The notes: generated by a model not told the origin, from the letters alone. Counted from the first letter of the stretch, positions 11,585 to 22,060 are shown. The stretch: DNA of 64,000 nt from Sphingomonas aliaeris (GCF_016743815.1 NZ_CP061035.1:1924501-1988500); one strand, 5' to 3'. Numbers and translations: made by a program.

Positions 11585-12518
11585 ATGGCCGAGATTACGG
11601 CAGCAGCAGTGAAGGACCTGCGCGAGAAGAGCGGCGCAGGCATGATGGATTGCAAGAAGGCGTTGACCAGAATCGGGCGGCGACATGACGGCGGCGATCG
11701 ATTGGCTGCGGGCCAAGGGCCTGGCGTCGGCCGCGAAGAAGTCCAGCCGCACCGCGGCCGAAGGTCTGGTCGGCGTCGAGGTTTCGGGCACCAAGGGTGC
11801 AGCGGTCGAAGTCAATTCCGAGACCGATTTCGTGGCGAAGAATGAGCAGTTCCAGTCGTTCGTCCGCGACGTCACGTCGGTCGCGCTCGAAAAGGGTGAC
11901 TCGATCGACGCGATCAAGTCCGCTCCTATGGCCGGCAAGACCGTCGAGGAAGTCCTGACGAACAACATCGCCACGATCGGCGAGAACCAGAACATCCGTC
12001 GCGCCAAGCGTCTGGAAGTGACGTCGGGTGCGGTCGTTCCGTACGTCCACAACGCCGCCGCGACCGGCCTGGGCAAGATCGGCGTTCTGGTCGCGCTGGA
12101 GAGCGAGGCCGGTGCCGACGTTCTGGAGCCGCTCGGCAAGCAGATCGCGATGCACATCGCGGCCGCTTTCCCGCTGGCGCTGAACGAGGAAGATCTGGAT
12201 CCGGAAGTGATCGAGCGCGAGCGTGCGATTGCCACCGAAAAGGCAGCCGAGAGCGGCAAGCCGGCCGACATCATCGCCAAGATGGTCGAGGGCGGCATCG
12301 CGAAGTACCGCAAGGAAAACGCTCTGGTCAGCCAGTTGCTGGTCATGGACGGCAAGACCAAGATCTCCGACGTCGTCGCCAATGCGGCGAAGGCCGCCGG
12401 CACGCCGATCAAGCTGGTCGATTATGTCCGGTTCCAGCTCGGTGAAGGCATCGAGAAGGAAGCTTCGGATTTCGCAGCCGAAGTGGCCGCCGCATCGGGT
12501 GTCAAGCAGCCGGCATAA
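11585..12518 (+). CDS. tsf: Elongation factor Ts, interrupted by one apparent +1 frameshift
   Basis: Guanine-nucleotide exchange factor that regenerates EF-Tu-GTP. ATG 11585 follows AAGGATGAG. The start is canonical ([20 protein letters not shown], then MDCKKALT). At about 11669 an extra A in GACCAGAATC breaks the frame; without it the sequence reads [20 protein letters not shown] and continues to the TAA at 12516-12518. The remaining part has the [10 protein letters not shown] motif that contacts EF-Tu and a normal C-terminus. The repaired product of 310 residues matches the family. The break is very likely a sequence error, since the gene is essential. A terminator follows at 12543. Confidence 0.93.
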
Positions 12519-12542
12519 GCCGCACTGCCTGATCGAACAGAA

Positions 12543-12571
12543 GGGGCCGTGTCGCAGGACGCGGCCCCTTT
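12543..12571 (+). terminator. Terminator of rpsB-tsf
   Basis: An 11-bp stem GGGGCCGTGTC / GACGCGGCCCC with one G-U pair, loop GCAG, followed by TTT, 24 bases after the tsf stop. Confidence 0.75.
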
Positions 12572-12601
12572 GCTGCATCTGGCCCATCCAAAAGCTTACC
12601 T

Positions 12602-12745
12602 CGGGCCGATCGACATTCAGCCCTGACGGCCTGCAAACGGCGGTTTCGCGCGCTTCCGGTGCTCACGTACCGAGAGTATGCTGCGCTCCGGGTCACGCAA
12701 AACCACCGTTTTCGGCACGTCATCTTCTGAATGTCGATCGGCCCC
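12602..12745. repeat. Long imperfect palindrome (about 144 bp) between tsf and pyrH
   Basis: The left arm (12602-12672) and right arm (12674-12745) are inverted copies along almost their whole length. The outer 19 bases, GGGCCGATCGACATTCAG and CTGAATGTCGATCGGCCCC, are near perfect. The middle pairs GCAAACGGCGGTTTCGCG with CGCAAAACCACCGTTTTCGG. The tip pairs GGTGCTCACGTAC with GTATGCTGCGCTCC. There is no ORF inside. It could be a dispersed non-autonomous element (MITE-like) or a transcribed hairpin. No target-site duplication is obvious. Confidence 0.8.
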
Positions 12746-12889
12746 AAATCAGATATCGCGTTATGAAGTTTCGGGGGAACGCGCCGACTTGCTCCCAGCC
12801 GGCCGCGAAAGCATAGCCTTCCCGCTTCCAATCCCGCGCCCGCACCACTAAGGTCCGCGCCGCCCCCGACATCAATTTATTGGATTCCC

Positions 12890-13612
12890 GTGACAGCACC
12901 TTCGTACAAACGCATCCTGCTCAAATTGTCGGGCGAAGTCCTGATGGGAGAGGGTGGTCTGGCGATCGATCCTGCGGTGACGGCGCGCGTCGCGCAGGAG
13001 ATTGCCGATGCGAAGGAGCAGGGGTTCGAGCTGTGCGTGGTGGTCGGCGGCGGTAACATCTTCCGCGGCATGGCCGGTGCGGCGCGCGGCATGGACCGGG
13101 CGACCGGCGATTATATGGGCATGCTCGCGACGGTGATGAATGCGCTGGCCGTCCAGAACGCTCTGGAACAGATCAACGTGCAGACGCGCGTGCAATCGGC
13201 CATTCCGATGGCCAGCGTCTGCGAACCGTTCATTCGCCGCCGTGCGATGCGTCATCTGGAAAAGGGCCGCGTCGTGATCTTTGCCGCAGGCACGGGCAGC
13301 CCGTTCTTCACGACCGATAGCGGCGCGGCATTGCGCGCGGCTGAAATGAAATGCGATGCGCTGTTCAAGGGGACGTCGGTGGACGGGGTGTATGATGCCG
13401 ATCCCAAGACGGTTCCGACCGCAAAACGTTATGAAACAGTAAGCTACGACACGGTGCTTGCTGACAATCTCAAGGTTATGGACGCAAGCGCCATCGCCTT
13501 GTGCCGCGACAACGACATTCCGATCGTCGTGTTCAACATCCGCGACCACGGCAATCTTGCCGCGGTTCTGGCGGGCGAGGGCATTTCGACGACCGTCAAG
13601 AAGGAGGGCTGA
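12890..13612 (+). CDS. pyrH: UMP kinase
   Basis: Phosphorylates UMP to UDP with ATP, a hexameric amino-acid-kinase-fold enzyme. It begins with GTG at 12890 ([20 protein letters not shown]). The family motifs [38 protein letters not shown] and GVYDADPK are all present. The 240 residues are the normal length. frr begins one base after the stop, the conserved pyrH-frr pairing of bacterial translation clusters. No ATG alternative exists near the start. Confidence 0.97.
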   Translation: MTAPSYKRILLKLSGEVLMGEGGLAIDPAVTARVAQEIADAKEQGFELCVVVGGGNIFRGMAGAARGMDRATGDYMGMLATVMNALAVQNALEQINVQTRVQSAIPMASVCEPFIRRRAMRHLEKGRVVIFAAGTGSPFFTTDSGAALRAAEMKCDALFKGTSVDGVYDADPKTVPTAKRYETVSYDTVLADNLKVMDASAIALCRDNDIPIVVFNIRDHGNLAAVLAGEGISTTVKKEG

Positions 13613-13613
13613 C

Positions 13614-14171
13614 ATGGCCGCATATGACAAGACCGATCTCGAACGCCGCATGACCGGCGCCGTCGAAGCGTTGAAGAGCGATCTGGTGGGCCTGCGCACC
13701 GGCCGCGCCTCGACGTCTTTGCTCGATCCTGTGACGGTCGAGGTGTACGGCGCGCACATGCCGCTGAACCAGTTGGCAACGGTTTCGGTGCCGGAGCCGC
13801 GGATGCTGTCGGTGCAGGTGTGGGACAAAATGAACGTCGGACCGTGCGACAAGGCGATCCGTTCGGCCGGCCTGGGCCTGAACCCGATCGTCGACGGCAC
13901 GACGCTGCGCCTGCCGATCCCGGATCTGACGGAAGAACGCCGCAAGGAACTCGCCAAGTTGGCCGGCAAATATGCGGAAGATGCACGCATCGCCGCGCGT
14001 AACGTACGCCGCGACGGAATGGATTCGCTCAAGACGGACGAGAAAAAGGGTCTTTTCGGCGAGGATGACCGCAAGAAGCTTGAGACCGAGGTTCAGAAGC
14101 TGACCGACAAGACGATCGCCGAAATCGACGCGGCGGCAAGTGCCAAGGAAAAGGAAATCCTCGGCAAGTGA
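13614..14171 (+). CDS. frr: Ribosome recycling factor
   Basis: Splits post-termination ribosomes together with EF-G. The 185-residue sequence is typical throughout: LRTGRAS near the start, [41 protein letters not shown], and [20 protein letters not shown] in the long helical domain. The AAGGAGGG ribosome binding site lies within the end of pyrH. Its stop overlaps the uppS GTG as GTGA. Confidence 0.97.
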   Translation: MAAYDKTDLERRMTGAVEALKSDLVGLRTGRASTSLLDPVTVEVYGAHMPLNQLATVSVPEPRMLSVQVWDKMNVGPCDKAIRSAGLGLNPIVDGTTLRLPIPDLTEERRKELAKLAGKYAEDARIAARNVRRDGMDSLKTDEKKGLFGEDDRKKLETEVQKLTDKTIAEIDAAASAKEKEILGK

Positions 14172-14924
14172 GTTCGGCGCCGGCCACGATTCCCGCTGCG
14201 GTCGGAGAGGCGTCGGGCGGACCGACACATCTGCCGCGCCACGTCGCCATCATCATGGATGGCAACGGGCGCTGGGCGAAAAAGCGCTTTCTACCCCGGA
14301 TTGCCGGGCACAAGGCGGGTGTCGAGGCAGTGCGCAAGGTCACGCGTGCCGCGCGCGCGCTGGGGATCGAGGCGCTGACGCTGTACGCCTTCTCATCGGA
14401 GAACTGGCGACGCCCGGAACAGGAAGTCAGCGATCTGATGGGGCTGTTGCGGGTATTCATCCGCAGCGATCTGGACGAATTGTCGCGCGAGAATGTGCGC
14501 CTGCGGATCATCGGCGATTACCGGCGGTTTTCGCCCGATCTGGTCAAGCTGGTGGACGATGCGGTCGCACGCACCTCGACCAATGACGGTCCGATCCTGG
14601 TGATCGCGCTGAATTACGGCGCGCAGGCAGAAATCGCCGCGGCCGCGCGGACACTGGCCGAAAAAGTCGCCGCCGGGGGAAATGCGCGCCGACGCGATCG
14701 ACGAGGCGGCGATCGATGCGGCGCTCGACACGCGCGACCTGCCACCGCTGGACCTGATGATCCGCACGTCCGGCGAGGTCCGCCTGTCGAACTTCCTGCT
14801 GTGGCAGGCGGCCTATGCCGAACTGCTCTTCGTCGACACGCTGTGGCCCGATTTCGACGGCAACTGCCTGGAACAGGCCGTCGCGACGTTCGGCCAGCGT
14901 CAACGGCGCTTCGGCGGCCTGTGA
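14168..14924 (+). CDS. uppS: Undecaprenyl diphosphate synthase, interrupted by one apparent +1 frameshift
   Basis: Makes C55 undecaprenyl diphosphate, the lipid carrier for peptidoglycan and O-antigen. GTG 14168 overlaps the frr stop. The N-terminal half carries the catalytic Asp in [13 protein letters not shown], then GHKAG and [11 protein letters not shown]. At the G5 run 14675-14679 one G too many shifts the frame; with four G the protein continues [35 protein letters not shown] and DTLWPDFDG to the TGA at 14922-14924. Repaired length is 251 residues, normal for the family. Unrepaired, the frame runs on into cdsA and gives a false 519-residue UppS-CdsA fusion. Confidence 0.93.
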
Positions 14925-15727
14925 CGCCGGCCGACACCGGCCGAAGACGCAGGTCCGACCTGCCGGTGAGGGCCGCGACCGGCGCCGCGATGATCGCGGT
15001 CGCGGCGAGCGCGCTGTGGGTCGGCGGTATCTGGTTCTGGCTGCTGTGCGTGGTCGGGGCGATCGTGATGCTGGGCGAATGGGCCGACCTGGTCGGGACG
15101 ACCGCCGCGCACAAAAGGATTGCGCAGTTCAGCCTGTCGGTTCCGCTGGCGACGATGGCACCAGCATCCCTGATCATCGAAGTGCACTATTTCTTCACGC
15201 TGGGCCTGCTGTTCGGCGCCGCATTCTTCGCGGTGATCGTCACGCGGAAACGCGAACTGGCGGCCGGCATCCTGTATTGCGGCCTTCCGGTGCTGGCGCT
15301 CGTGTTCCTGCGGCGGCAGGATTACGGCATCGTCTTCACGCTCTGGGCACTGGCGCTTGTCTGGGCGTGTGACATCGGCGCATATTTCTCGGGACGGACG
15401 TTCGGCGGGCCGAAGCTGGCACCCCGGATCAGCCCCAACAAGACATGGGCCGGATTGATCGGCGGCACGATCGCCGCGAGCCTGTTCGCGGCCGTCATGC
15501 ATTACCAATACGGGCTGCCGTGGCGGATGACGCTGGCGACCCCGGTGCTGGCGGCGATCGCACAGGGCGGCGACCTGTTCGAAAGCTGGCTGAAGCGCAG
15601 GGCAGGGGTGAAGGATAGCGGATCGATCCTGCCCGGTCATGGCGGCGTGCTGGACCGGCTGGACGGTCTGGTGCCGGTCGCGCCGATCGCCGCCATCCTC
15701 CTGATCCTGCCGAGATTTTACGCATGA
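14921..15727 (+). CDS. cdsA: Phosphatidate cytidylyltransferase
   Basis: Makes CDP-diacylglycerol, the precursor used by pssA (9321) and other phospholipid synthases. A polytopic membrane protein with about eight hydrophobic helices; the C-terminal signature region [12 protein letters not shown]...[19 protein letters not shown]...[13 protein letters not shown] is complete. I start at GTG 14921, which overlaps the uppS stop as GTGA and gives 268 residues. Its stop overlaps the dxr ATG as ATGA. The longer open frame upstream is the out-of-frame part of uppS and not part of this protein. Confidence 0.94.
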   Translation: MTPADTGRRRRSDLPVRAATGAAMIAVAASALWVGGIWFWLLCVVGAIVMLGEWADLVGTTAAHKRIAQFSLSVPLATMAPASLIIEVHYFFTLGLLFGAAFFAVIVTRKRELAAGILYCGLPVLALVFLRRQDYGIVFTLWALALVWACDIGAYFSGRTFGGPKLAPRISPNKTWAGLIGGTIAASLFAAVMHYQYGLPWRMTLATPVLAAIAQGGDLFESWLKRRAGVKDSGSILPGHGGVLDRLDGLVPVAPIAAILLILPRFYA

Positions 15728-16881
15728 AGACCGTGACGATTCTTGGCGCGACCGGATCGGTCGGCAGTTCCACGCTGGACCTGATCGAACGCGATCCCGA
15801 CGGTTTCGAGATCCTCGCGCTGACGGCGAATTGCGACACGGAGAAGCTTGCGGCGGCGGCGATCCGGACGCGGGCGAAGCGCGCGGTCGTCGCGGACGAG
15901 GCGTGTCTGGGCGACCTGCGCGACCGGTTGGCGGGCAGCGGGATCGAGGCGGCGGGCGGCGCATCGGCGTTGATGGAAACGGCGGCAATGGGCGCGGACT
16001 GGACGATGGGCGCCATTGTCGGGTGCGCCGGGCTGGAACCGGTGATGGCGGCGGTGGAGCAGGGCGGCGTCGTCGTCCTCGCCAACAAGGAGCCTCTGGT
16101 TTCGGCCGGCGACGTCATCCTGGACGCAGCCAAACATAGCGGTGCGACATTGTTGCCCGCGGATTCCGAACATAATGCGATTTTCCAGTGCTTCGACGCG
16201 AGCCGGCCGGGCAACGTGCGGCGGATCATCCTGACGTGCAGCGGCGGGCCGTTCCGCGACTGGTCGAGCGAGCGAATGCGCGACGTGACGCCGGAACAGG
16301 CGGTCGCGCATCCCAACTGGTCGATGGGCGCCAAGATATCGGTCGATTCCGCGACGTGCATGAACAAGGGGCTTGAACTGATCGAGGCAGCGCGGCTGTT
16401 CCCCGTGCCGCACGACGCGATCGAGATCGTGATCCACCCGCAATCGGTGATCCATTCGCTGGTCGACTATATCGACGGTTCGGTGCTGGCGCAGTTGGGG
16501 CCGCCCGACATGCGCACGCCGATCGCGCATTGCCTGGCCTGGCCCGACCGTATGGCGACCCCGATGGAGCCGCTGGACCTGATTGCGATCGGGCGGCTGG
16601 AATTCGCTGCGCCGGACGAAATGCGCTTCCCCGCGTTGCGGCTGGCACGACAGGCTCTGGATGCGGGTGGCGCGCGACCCGCCATCCTGAATGCGGCGAA
16701 CGAGATCGCCGTGGCAGCTTTTCTCGCGAAATCGATCGGCTTCCTCGAAATTGCCGCAATCGTCGAACATACGTTGGATCGCTACGATCCGCCTGCGCCG
16801 AAGAAGCTGGATGAGGTCCTGGCAGTCGACGCGGGGGCGCGTGCGATCGCGTCTGAACGTGTGAAGGAATACGCGAGTTGA
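15724..16881 (+). CDS. dxr: 1-deoxy-D-xylulose 5-phosphate reductoisomerase
   Basis: The second step of the MEP isoprenoid pathway, NADPH-dependent conversion of DXP to MEP. The NADPH site [16 protein letters not shown] is at the N-terminus, then [10 protein letters not shown] and [12 protein letters not shown] with the metal-binding residues, [25 protein letters not shown] and [10 protein letters not shown]. 385 residues is the usual length. It supplies isoprenoids for UppS, and ispDF of the same pathway is at 47698. Start and stop each overlap the neighbours by three or four bases. Confidence 0.97.
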   Translation: MKTVTILGATGSVGSSTLDLIERDPDGFEILALTANCDTEKLAAAAIRTRAKRAVVADEACLGDLRDRLAGSGIEAAGGASALMETAAMGADWTMGAIVGCAGLEPVMAAVEQGGVVVLANKEPLVSAGDVILDAAKHSGATLLPADSEHNAIFQCFDASRPGNVRRIILTCSGGPFRDWSSERMRDVTPEQAVAHPNWSMGAKISVDSATCMNKGLELIEAARLFPVPHDAIEIVIHPQSVIHSLVDYIDGSVLAQLGPPDMRTPIAHCLAWPDRMATPMEPLDLIAIGRLEFAAPDEMRFPALRLARQALDAGGARPAILNAANEIAVAAFLAKSIGFLEIAAIVEHTLDRYDPPAPKKLDEVLAVDAGARAIASERVKEYAS

Positions 16882-18011
16882 TCCAAAGCCCCGGCCTATT
16901 GCTGACGATCCTGGCGTTCGTGCTGGTCATCGGGCCGCTCGTGTTCGTGCACGAAATGGGGCACTATCTCGCCGGGCGCTGGTTCGGCGTGAAGGCCGAG
17001 GCCTTCTCGATCGGCTTCGGCAAGGAAGTGTTCGGAATCACCGACAAGCGCGGGACGCGGTGGAAGTTCGCGTGGCTGCCGCTGGGTGGATACGTGAAGT
17101 TCGCGGGCGACATGAACCCGGCCAGTCAGCCCGATCCGGACTGGTACCTGCTGCCCGCCGCCGAACGCGCACAGACGTTCCAGGCGAAGCCGTTGTGGCA
17201 GCGCGCGATCATCGTCGCGGCTGGTCCGTTCGTGAATTTCGTACTCGCCTTCCTGATCCTGATGGGGTTCGCTTTGGTCTATGGCGACGGGCGGACGCCG
17301 CCGATCGCGCGCGAGATCGTGGCGGGCAGCGCGGCGGCGAAGATCGGTATGCAACCGGGCGACCGGATCGTCGCTCTCGGTGGGCGCAGCGTCGATACGT
17401 TCGACGACGTCGCGAAATATATCCAGCTGCGGGCCGACGAAACGGTTCGGGTGGATTACGAGCGGTCGGGCCGAGCGGTGAGCGCGGACGCCGCGGTCGG
17501 ATCGCAGATGTTGCGCGACCGGTTCGGCAACGAATTCAAGCTTGGACTGCTCGGCATCGCCCCGGTGAAGCCGGTCTGGGTTCCGGTCGGCGTGGCGGAG
17601 GCTCCGATCGTCGCGGTCAAGCGGATGGGTTCGATCCTGACGATGATGGTCGACAGTATCGGCCAGATCATCACCGGGAAGCGTCCGGTCAGCGAGTTGG
17701 GCGGACCATTGCGCATCGCCAAGGTATCGGGCGAGCAACTGGCGCTGGGCATTCCGGACCTGATCGGGTTGATCGCACTGGTTTCGATTAACTTGGGGTT
17801 CATCAATATCTTGCCAGTTCCGATGCTGGATGGTGGCCACCTGTTCTTCTATGCGCTGGAGGGGATCAGGCGGCGTCCGGTCCCGCCGGCCGTGCAGGAG
17901 TGGGCGTTTCGGGGCGGATTGATCGCAATATTGACGCTGATGCTGATGGTGACGTTCAACGATCTTGGTTCGTTCGGAATATGGAAGAGCCTCGCCGGGT
18001 TGATCGGTTGA
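16878..18011 (+). CDS. rseP: RIP metalloprotease RseP (site-2 protease)
   Basis: Inner-membrane zinc protease that cuts anti-sigma factors or signal-peptide remnants within the membrane. It begins with TTG at 16878, overlapping the dxr stop as TTGA. The zinc motif HEMGH is in the first helix (LVFVHEMGHYLAGRWFG) and the second motif LDGGH near the C-terminus. A central PDZ domain (residues about 140-220) carries GMQPGDRIVALGG. 377 residues fits the family. It precedes bamA, the conserved order in proteobacteria linking envelope stress sensing to outer-membrane assembly. Confidence 0.95.
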   Translation: MIQSPGLLLTILAFVLVIGPLVFVHEMGHYLAGRWFGVKAEAFSIGFGKEVFGITDKRGTRWKFAWLPLGGYVKFAGDMNPASQPDPDWYLLPAAERAQTFQAKPLWQRAIIVAAGPFVNFVLAFLILMGFALVYGDGRTPPIAREIVAGSAAAKIGMQPGDRIVALGGRSVDTFDDVAKYIQLRADETVRVDYERSGRAVSADAAVGSQMLRDRFGNEFKLGLLGIAPVKPVWVPVGVAEAPIVAVKRMGSILTMMVDSIGQIITGKRPVSELGGPLRIAKVSGEQLALGIPDLIGLIALVSINLGFINILPVPMLDGGHLFFYALEGIRRRPVPPAVQEWAFRGGLIAILTLMLMVTFNDLGSFGIWKSLAGLIG

Positions 18012-18079
18012 CGCAGGTAAGGCAGGGCGGGCGCGCAATTTGATCGGCCTGCGTAATTTCTCCGTTTTGGGGTGGGATA

Positions 18080-20818
18080 GTGACAGCGAATTTGGTTTCT
18101 AAATACGGCGCGCGCGCCACGAGGGTCTTGCTGGCCGGCACGATGCTGTCCAGCCTGCCGCTCGCCGCCCACGCACAGGGGCAGGCCGCTCCTGCGCCGC
18201 AGCTGGCGACGCCTGCGCCCGTCGCGGCGCCGGTGACGCGCACGATCCTGTCGCTGCGCGTGGAGGGATCGCAACGTATCGAGCAGGATACGGTGCTGTC
18301 CTATACCAAGCTGCGCGTCGGCCAGCCGTTCACCAACGAGACGCTGGATCAGGCGATCAAGGATCTGTACTCGAGCGACTTCTTCGCCGACGTGTCGATC
18401 GCGGGGGCCGAGAGCGGCAATATCGTGCTGCGGATCCGTGAGAACCCGGTGATCAACCGCGTCATTCTGGAAGGCAATAAGCGCCTGAAGGAAGACAAGA
18501 TCCGGAAAGAGATCAAGCTGGCGCCGCGCCAGATCTTCACGCGCACCGCGGTGCGGCAGGATATCGCGCGCATCGTCGAACTGTATCGCCGCCAGGGTCG
18601 TTTCGCCGCCTCGATCCAGCCGAAGATGGTCGCGCTGGACCAGAACCGCGTCGACGTGGTGTTCGAGATCAGCGAAGGATCGAAGTCGAAGGTCCGCGCG
18701 ATCAACATCATCGGCAACGAGGTGTTCAAGGACAGCAAGCTGCGCGAACAGATGGCGACGAAGCAGGCGCGCCTGACGACGCTGCTCAGCTCGAACACCA
18801 GCTACGACCAAGACCGGATGGCGTATGACCAGCAGAAGCTGCGCCAGTTCTACCTGACCGAAGGTTATGCCGATTTCCGCGTGACATCGGCGGTGGCCGA
18901 GCTGACGCCGGACAAGAAGGACTTCATCATCACGTACGTGGTGGAAGAGGGCCCGCGCTATAAGTTCGGCGACGTGACGGTCGACAGTTCGATCCGCGAT
19001 TTCGACAACAAGAAGCTCGCCGAAGGCCTGACGATCAAGAAGGGTGACTGGTACGACGCGAAGAAGGTCGAGAATTCGGTCGATCAGCTGAACGAGACGG
19101 CCGGTCTGTTCGGCTATGCCTTCACGGAGGTGAACCCGGAGTTCAACCGCGACCGCGAAACGCTGACGATGTCGATGAACTTCAACATCGCCGAGGCGAA
19201 ACGGTCGTATGTCGAACGCGTCGAGATCAACGGCAACACGAATACGCAGGACAAGGTGATCCGCCGCGAGATCCGCCTGGCGGAGGGCGATGCGTTCAAC
19301 AGCTTCCAGGTGAAGCGTTCGACGGATCGCATCAACTCGCTGGGCTATTTCCAGGACAAGTTCGAGCTTAAGCAGAATCCGGGGTCGGCGCCCGACCGCG
19401 TGATCCTGACCGCGGATATCGAAGAAAAGTCGACCGGTGAATTGCAGCTGTCGGCAGGCTTCTCCAGCCTCGAAAGCTTCATCATCCAAGCATCGATCCG
19501 CCAGCGCAATTTCCGCGGCAAGGGCCAGGAACTGCGCGCCAGCGTCAACTATTCGAGCTATTCCAAGTCGATCGAACTGGGCTTCACCGAGCCGTATCTG
19601 TTCGACAAGAACATCGCGATCGGCGGCGACATCTTCCGGCGCGATTACAATTCGTTCAACCTGACGGCGAGCGGCGATCGCAACACGACATACCAGCAGG
19701 TCTCGACCGGCTTCCAGCTGCGTACCGGCGTGCCGTTGACCGAATACTGGTCGCTGTCCGGCCGTTATGGCTTGAGCTTCGACAATGTGACGCTCGACAA
19801 GTCGACCTATTATACGAACGGCGTCTGCGACCCGATCCGCGCCGGGCGGTACCTGTGCGATTCGATCGGCAACCGTGCGACGTCATCGGTCGGCTACTCG
19901 CTGGTGTATGACAGCCTCAACAGCCGCTTGCGGCCGAGTGCCGGCCACAACTTCATCTTCAGCCAGGATTTCGCCGGGCTGGGCGGTGACGTGAAGTATA
20001 TCCGCACGAAGTTCAACGCCTCGAAGTTCTGGGGCATCGGTGGCGGCTTCATCGCATCGGCCCGTGCCGAGGGCGGATACATCAAGTCGCTGGAAAAGAG
20101 CCGCGGGGTGGGGATCGACAAAATCCGCATCACCGATCGCTTCTATCTGGGCGAACCGGACTTCCGCGGTTTCGACATTCGCGGCGTCGGTCCGCGCGTG
20201 CAGCGCGTTCCGTACGTCACGGACGCGAACGGCGTGCAGACGCTGACCACCAATCGCGACAATATCGTCGATGATGCCTTGGGTGGTCGTGCCTATTATT
20301 CCGGCCGTCTCGAACTGGAAATCCCGCTGGGTTCGGGTGCGCGCGAACTGGGCCTGCGTCCGTCCATCTACGTTCAGGCCGGTGCTCTGTTCGGCGTGAC
20401 GCGCCCGCTGCCGACGATCGCCAATTGCGCCAACGGTGCGACGACGAGCTGCTTCCCGACGCTGGCGAACGGCGCAATCGGGCAGGCGTTCATCCCAACG
20501 CTCGACGCTTCCGGTGCGCAATTATATTCGTTCACGCGGGCGGACGGTGGCCAGATCACGACGACGTGCCCGGTCGGCATTCCCGACAGCACGGGGGCCT
20601 GCAACGGGATCGTGCCGAATACCCGGCTCGGCCAGGCGATCGATCCGTTCCTCGAACGCTTTGTCGGCGACTCCGCAAAGCCGCGTATTTCCGTCGGCGC
20701 GGGCGTCAACTGGACGTCGCCGTTCGGGCCGCTCCGCATCGACGTGGCCTATGCCCTGCTGAAGGACAAAGGCGACGACACCAAACTCGTAACATTCAAC
20801 GTAGGGACTAGTTTCTGA
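18080..20818 (+). CDS. bamA: Outer membrane protein assembly factor BamA
   Basis: The core of the BAM complex that inserts beta-barrels into the outer membrane. GTG 18080 follows a GGGGTGGGA ribosome binding site. A signal peptide (LAGTMLSSLPLAAHAQG) is followed by a Pro/Ala-rich spacer and five POTRA domains (about residues 52-430), then a 16-strand Omp85 barrel. The loop-6 motif is VRGF-like (DFRGFDIRGVGPR) and the C-terminus ends in Phe (FNVGTSF), as expected for an outer-membrane barrel. 912 residues is slightly long, partly from an extended extracellular insert around TIANCANGATTSCFP. It overlaps skp by one base. Confidence 0.96.
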   Translation: MTANLVSKYGARATRVLLAGTMLSSLPLAAHAQGQAAPAPQLATPAPVAAPVTRTILSLRVEGSQRIEQDTVLSYTKLRVGQPFTNETLDQAIKDLYSSDFFADVSIAGAESGNIVLRIRENPVINRVILEGNKRLKEDKIRKEIKLAPRQIFTRTAVRQDIARIVELYRRQGRFAASIQPKMVALDQNRVDVVFEISEGSKSKVRAINIIGNEVFKDSKLREQMATKQARLTTLLSSNTSYDQDRMAYDQQKLRQFYLTEGYADFRVTSAVAELTPDKKDFIITYVVEEGPRYKFGDVTVDSSIRDFDNKKLAEGLTIKKGDWYDAKKVENSVDQLNETAGLFGYAFTEVNPEFNRDRETLTMSMNFNIAEAKRSYVERVEINGNTNTQDKVIRREIRLAEGDAFNSFQVKRSTDRINSLGYFQDKFELKQNPGSAPDRVILTADIEEKSTGELQLSAGFSSLESFIIQASIRQRNFRGKGQELRASVNYSSYSKSIELGFTEPYLFDKNIAIGGDIFRRDYNSFNLTASGDRNTTYQQVSTGFQLRTGVPLTEYWSLSGRYGLSFDNVTLDKSTYYTNGVCDPIRAGRYLCDSIGNRATSSVGYSLVYDSLNSRLRPSAGHNFIFSQDFAGLGGDVKYIRTKFNASKFWGIGGGFIASARAEGGYIKSLEKSRGVGIDKIRITDRFYLGEPDFRGFDIRGVGPRVQRVPYVTDANGVQTLTTNRDNIVDDALGGRAYYSGRLELEIPLGSGARELGLRPSIYVQAGALFGVTRPLPTIANCANGATTSCFPTLANGAIGQAFIPTLDASGAQLYSFTRADGGQITTTCPVGIPDSTGACNGIVPNTRLGQAIDPFLERFVGDSAKPRISVGAGVNWTSPFGPLRIDVAYALLKDKGDDTKLVTFNVGTSF

Positions 20819-21477
20819 TGAACACGTACAAGAAGTTGCTGCTCGCAGCCGTTCTGGTTGCTCCCGCCGCCATCATGGGTGCGACCCAGGCGAATGCACA
20901 GGCCGTCGCCGTCGCGGATCCGCAGGGCGCGATCGGCAATACCAAGGCGTTCACCACCGCCGTCACGCAGATCCGCACGCAATATAAGGCGCAGCTCGAC
21001 CAGTCGACCGCACGCCGTGCCGCCGTGCAAAAGGAAATCGAGGCGCTCGCACTGGCGCTCGACACCGACAAGAACGGTCAGGTCAGCCAGCAGGAACTGG
21101 AAGCCGCACAGGCTGCCAAGCGTCCCGAAATTGCTGCGATCCAGCAGAAGCAGACCGCCGTGCAGCAGGAAGTCGGCCGCCTGGAGGCACCGGCTGCCCG
21201 TGCGCAGCAATATGCCGCCGAACAGATCGCGCTGAAGTATGAAGGCGCGTTGCAGTCGGTCGTGTCGAAGCGTGGCGTGCAGTTGATCGTCCGTCCCGAT
21301 GCGGTCGTCTTCGCCCAGCCGGCGTCGGACCTGACGCCTGCGATCACGACCGAACTCGACACGCTCGTGCCGACGGTCAGCATCACGCCGCCGGCCAACT
21401 GGCAGCCCGGCCAAGCCGGTGCAGCGGCCCAGCAGGCAGCACCTGCCGCTCCTGCCAAGAAGCCGACCACCCGGTGA
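20818..21477 (+). CDS. skp: OmpH/Skp-family periplasmic chaperone
   Basis: A periplasmic holdase that carries unfolded outer-membrane proteins to BamA. A signal peptide ends near ANAQA, and the body is a long, charged, Gln/Ala-rich helical hairpin (residues about 50-150), typical of Skp tentacles. The tail is low-complexity Pro/Ala ([13 protein letters not shown]). A segment resembling an EF-hand, [17 protein letters not shown], is present near residue 80, which is unusual; it may simply extend the coiled coil. The start codon overlaps the bamA stop as TGATG, and the stop overlaps fabZ as GTGA. Confidence 0.88.
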   Translation: MNTYKKLLLAAVLVAPAAIMGATQANAQAVAVADPQGAIGNTKAFTTAVTQIRTQYKAQLDQSTARRAAVQKEIEALALALDTDKNGQVSQQELEAAQAAKRPEIAAIQQKQTAVQQEVGRLEAPAARAQQYAAEQIALKYEGALQSVVSKRGVQLIVRPDAVVFAQPASDLTPAITTELDTLVPTVSITPPANWQPGQAGAAAQQAAPAAPAKKPTTR

Positions 21478-21965
21478 GTGAAGACGCAGCCCCGGCCGCG
21501 GAAGCCGTGACGCTTGGTCCGCTCGATATCGGGCGGATCATGGCGGCACTGCCGCATCGCTATCCGATGCTGCTGGTCGACCGGGTCGAGGAAGTCATCC
21601 TCGACCGGTCGATCGTCGCCATCAAGGCGGTGACGATCAACGAGCAGTTTTTCCAGGGGCATTTCCCCGGGCGCCCGATCATGCCGGGCGTGCTGATCGT
21701 CGAGGCGATGGCGCAGGCGGCGGGGATTCTCGCGCTGGAATCGCTCGGGCTGGCCGGTACGGGGAAGCTCGTTTATTTCATGTCGATCGACGAGGTGAAG
21801 TTCCGCAAGCCGGTCGAGCCCGGTGTGCTGCTTCGTCTGGAAGTCGAGATCGTGCAGAAAAGCTCGCGAAGCACGAAGTTTGCGGGTCGCGCCTTGATCG
21901 ATGGCAAGCTGGCGGCCGAGGCGAAGTTCATGGCGATGATCGCCGATCCGCCGAAGGCGGCCTGA
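21474..21965 (+). CDS. fabZ: 3-hydroxyacyl-ACP dehydratase FabZ
   Basis: Dehydrates 3-hydroxyacyl-ACP in fatty-acid elongation. Hot-dog fold of 163 residues. The catalytic His lies in [20 protein letters not shown] and its Glu partner in the same segment; [12 protein letters not shown] is the usual N-terminal signature. It starts with GTG overlapping skp. The bamA-skp-fabZ order is the lpx-type envelope cluster, but here the usual lpxD, lpxA and lpxB do not appear. That agrees with the sphingomonad use of glycosphingolipids instead of LPS. Confidence 0.95.
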   Translation: MSEDAAPAAEAVTLGPLDIGRIMAALPHRYPMLLVDRVEEVILDRSIVAIKAVTINEQFFQGHFPGRPIMPGVLIVEAMAQAAGILALESLGLAGTGKLVYFMSIDEVKFRKPVEPGVLLRLEVEIVQKSSRSTKFAGRALIDGKLAAEAKFMAMIADPPKAA

Positions 21966-22060
21966 CAGGCCGAAACAAAACTTGCTGAAACGTGGTTCGC
22001 CGTGTAGTGCGCCGCGCTTGTCCCGGCTGGTCGGAAACCAGCCACTGACGGAGATTGAAC

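Noticed and set aside
14168..15727. UppS-CdsA fusion protein of 519 residues
   Set aside because: The middle 80 residues are Arg-rich nonsense, while the correct UppS C-terminus is complete in another frame. It is a frameshift artefact.
17849..19489. 546-codon minus-strand ORF
   Set aside because: Antisense shadow of rseP and bamA; composition is typical of complementary-strand frames.
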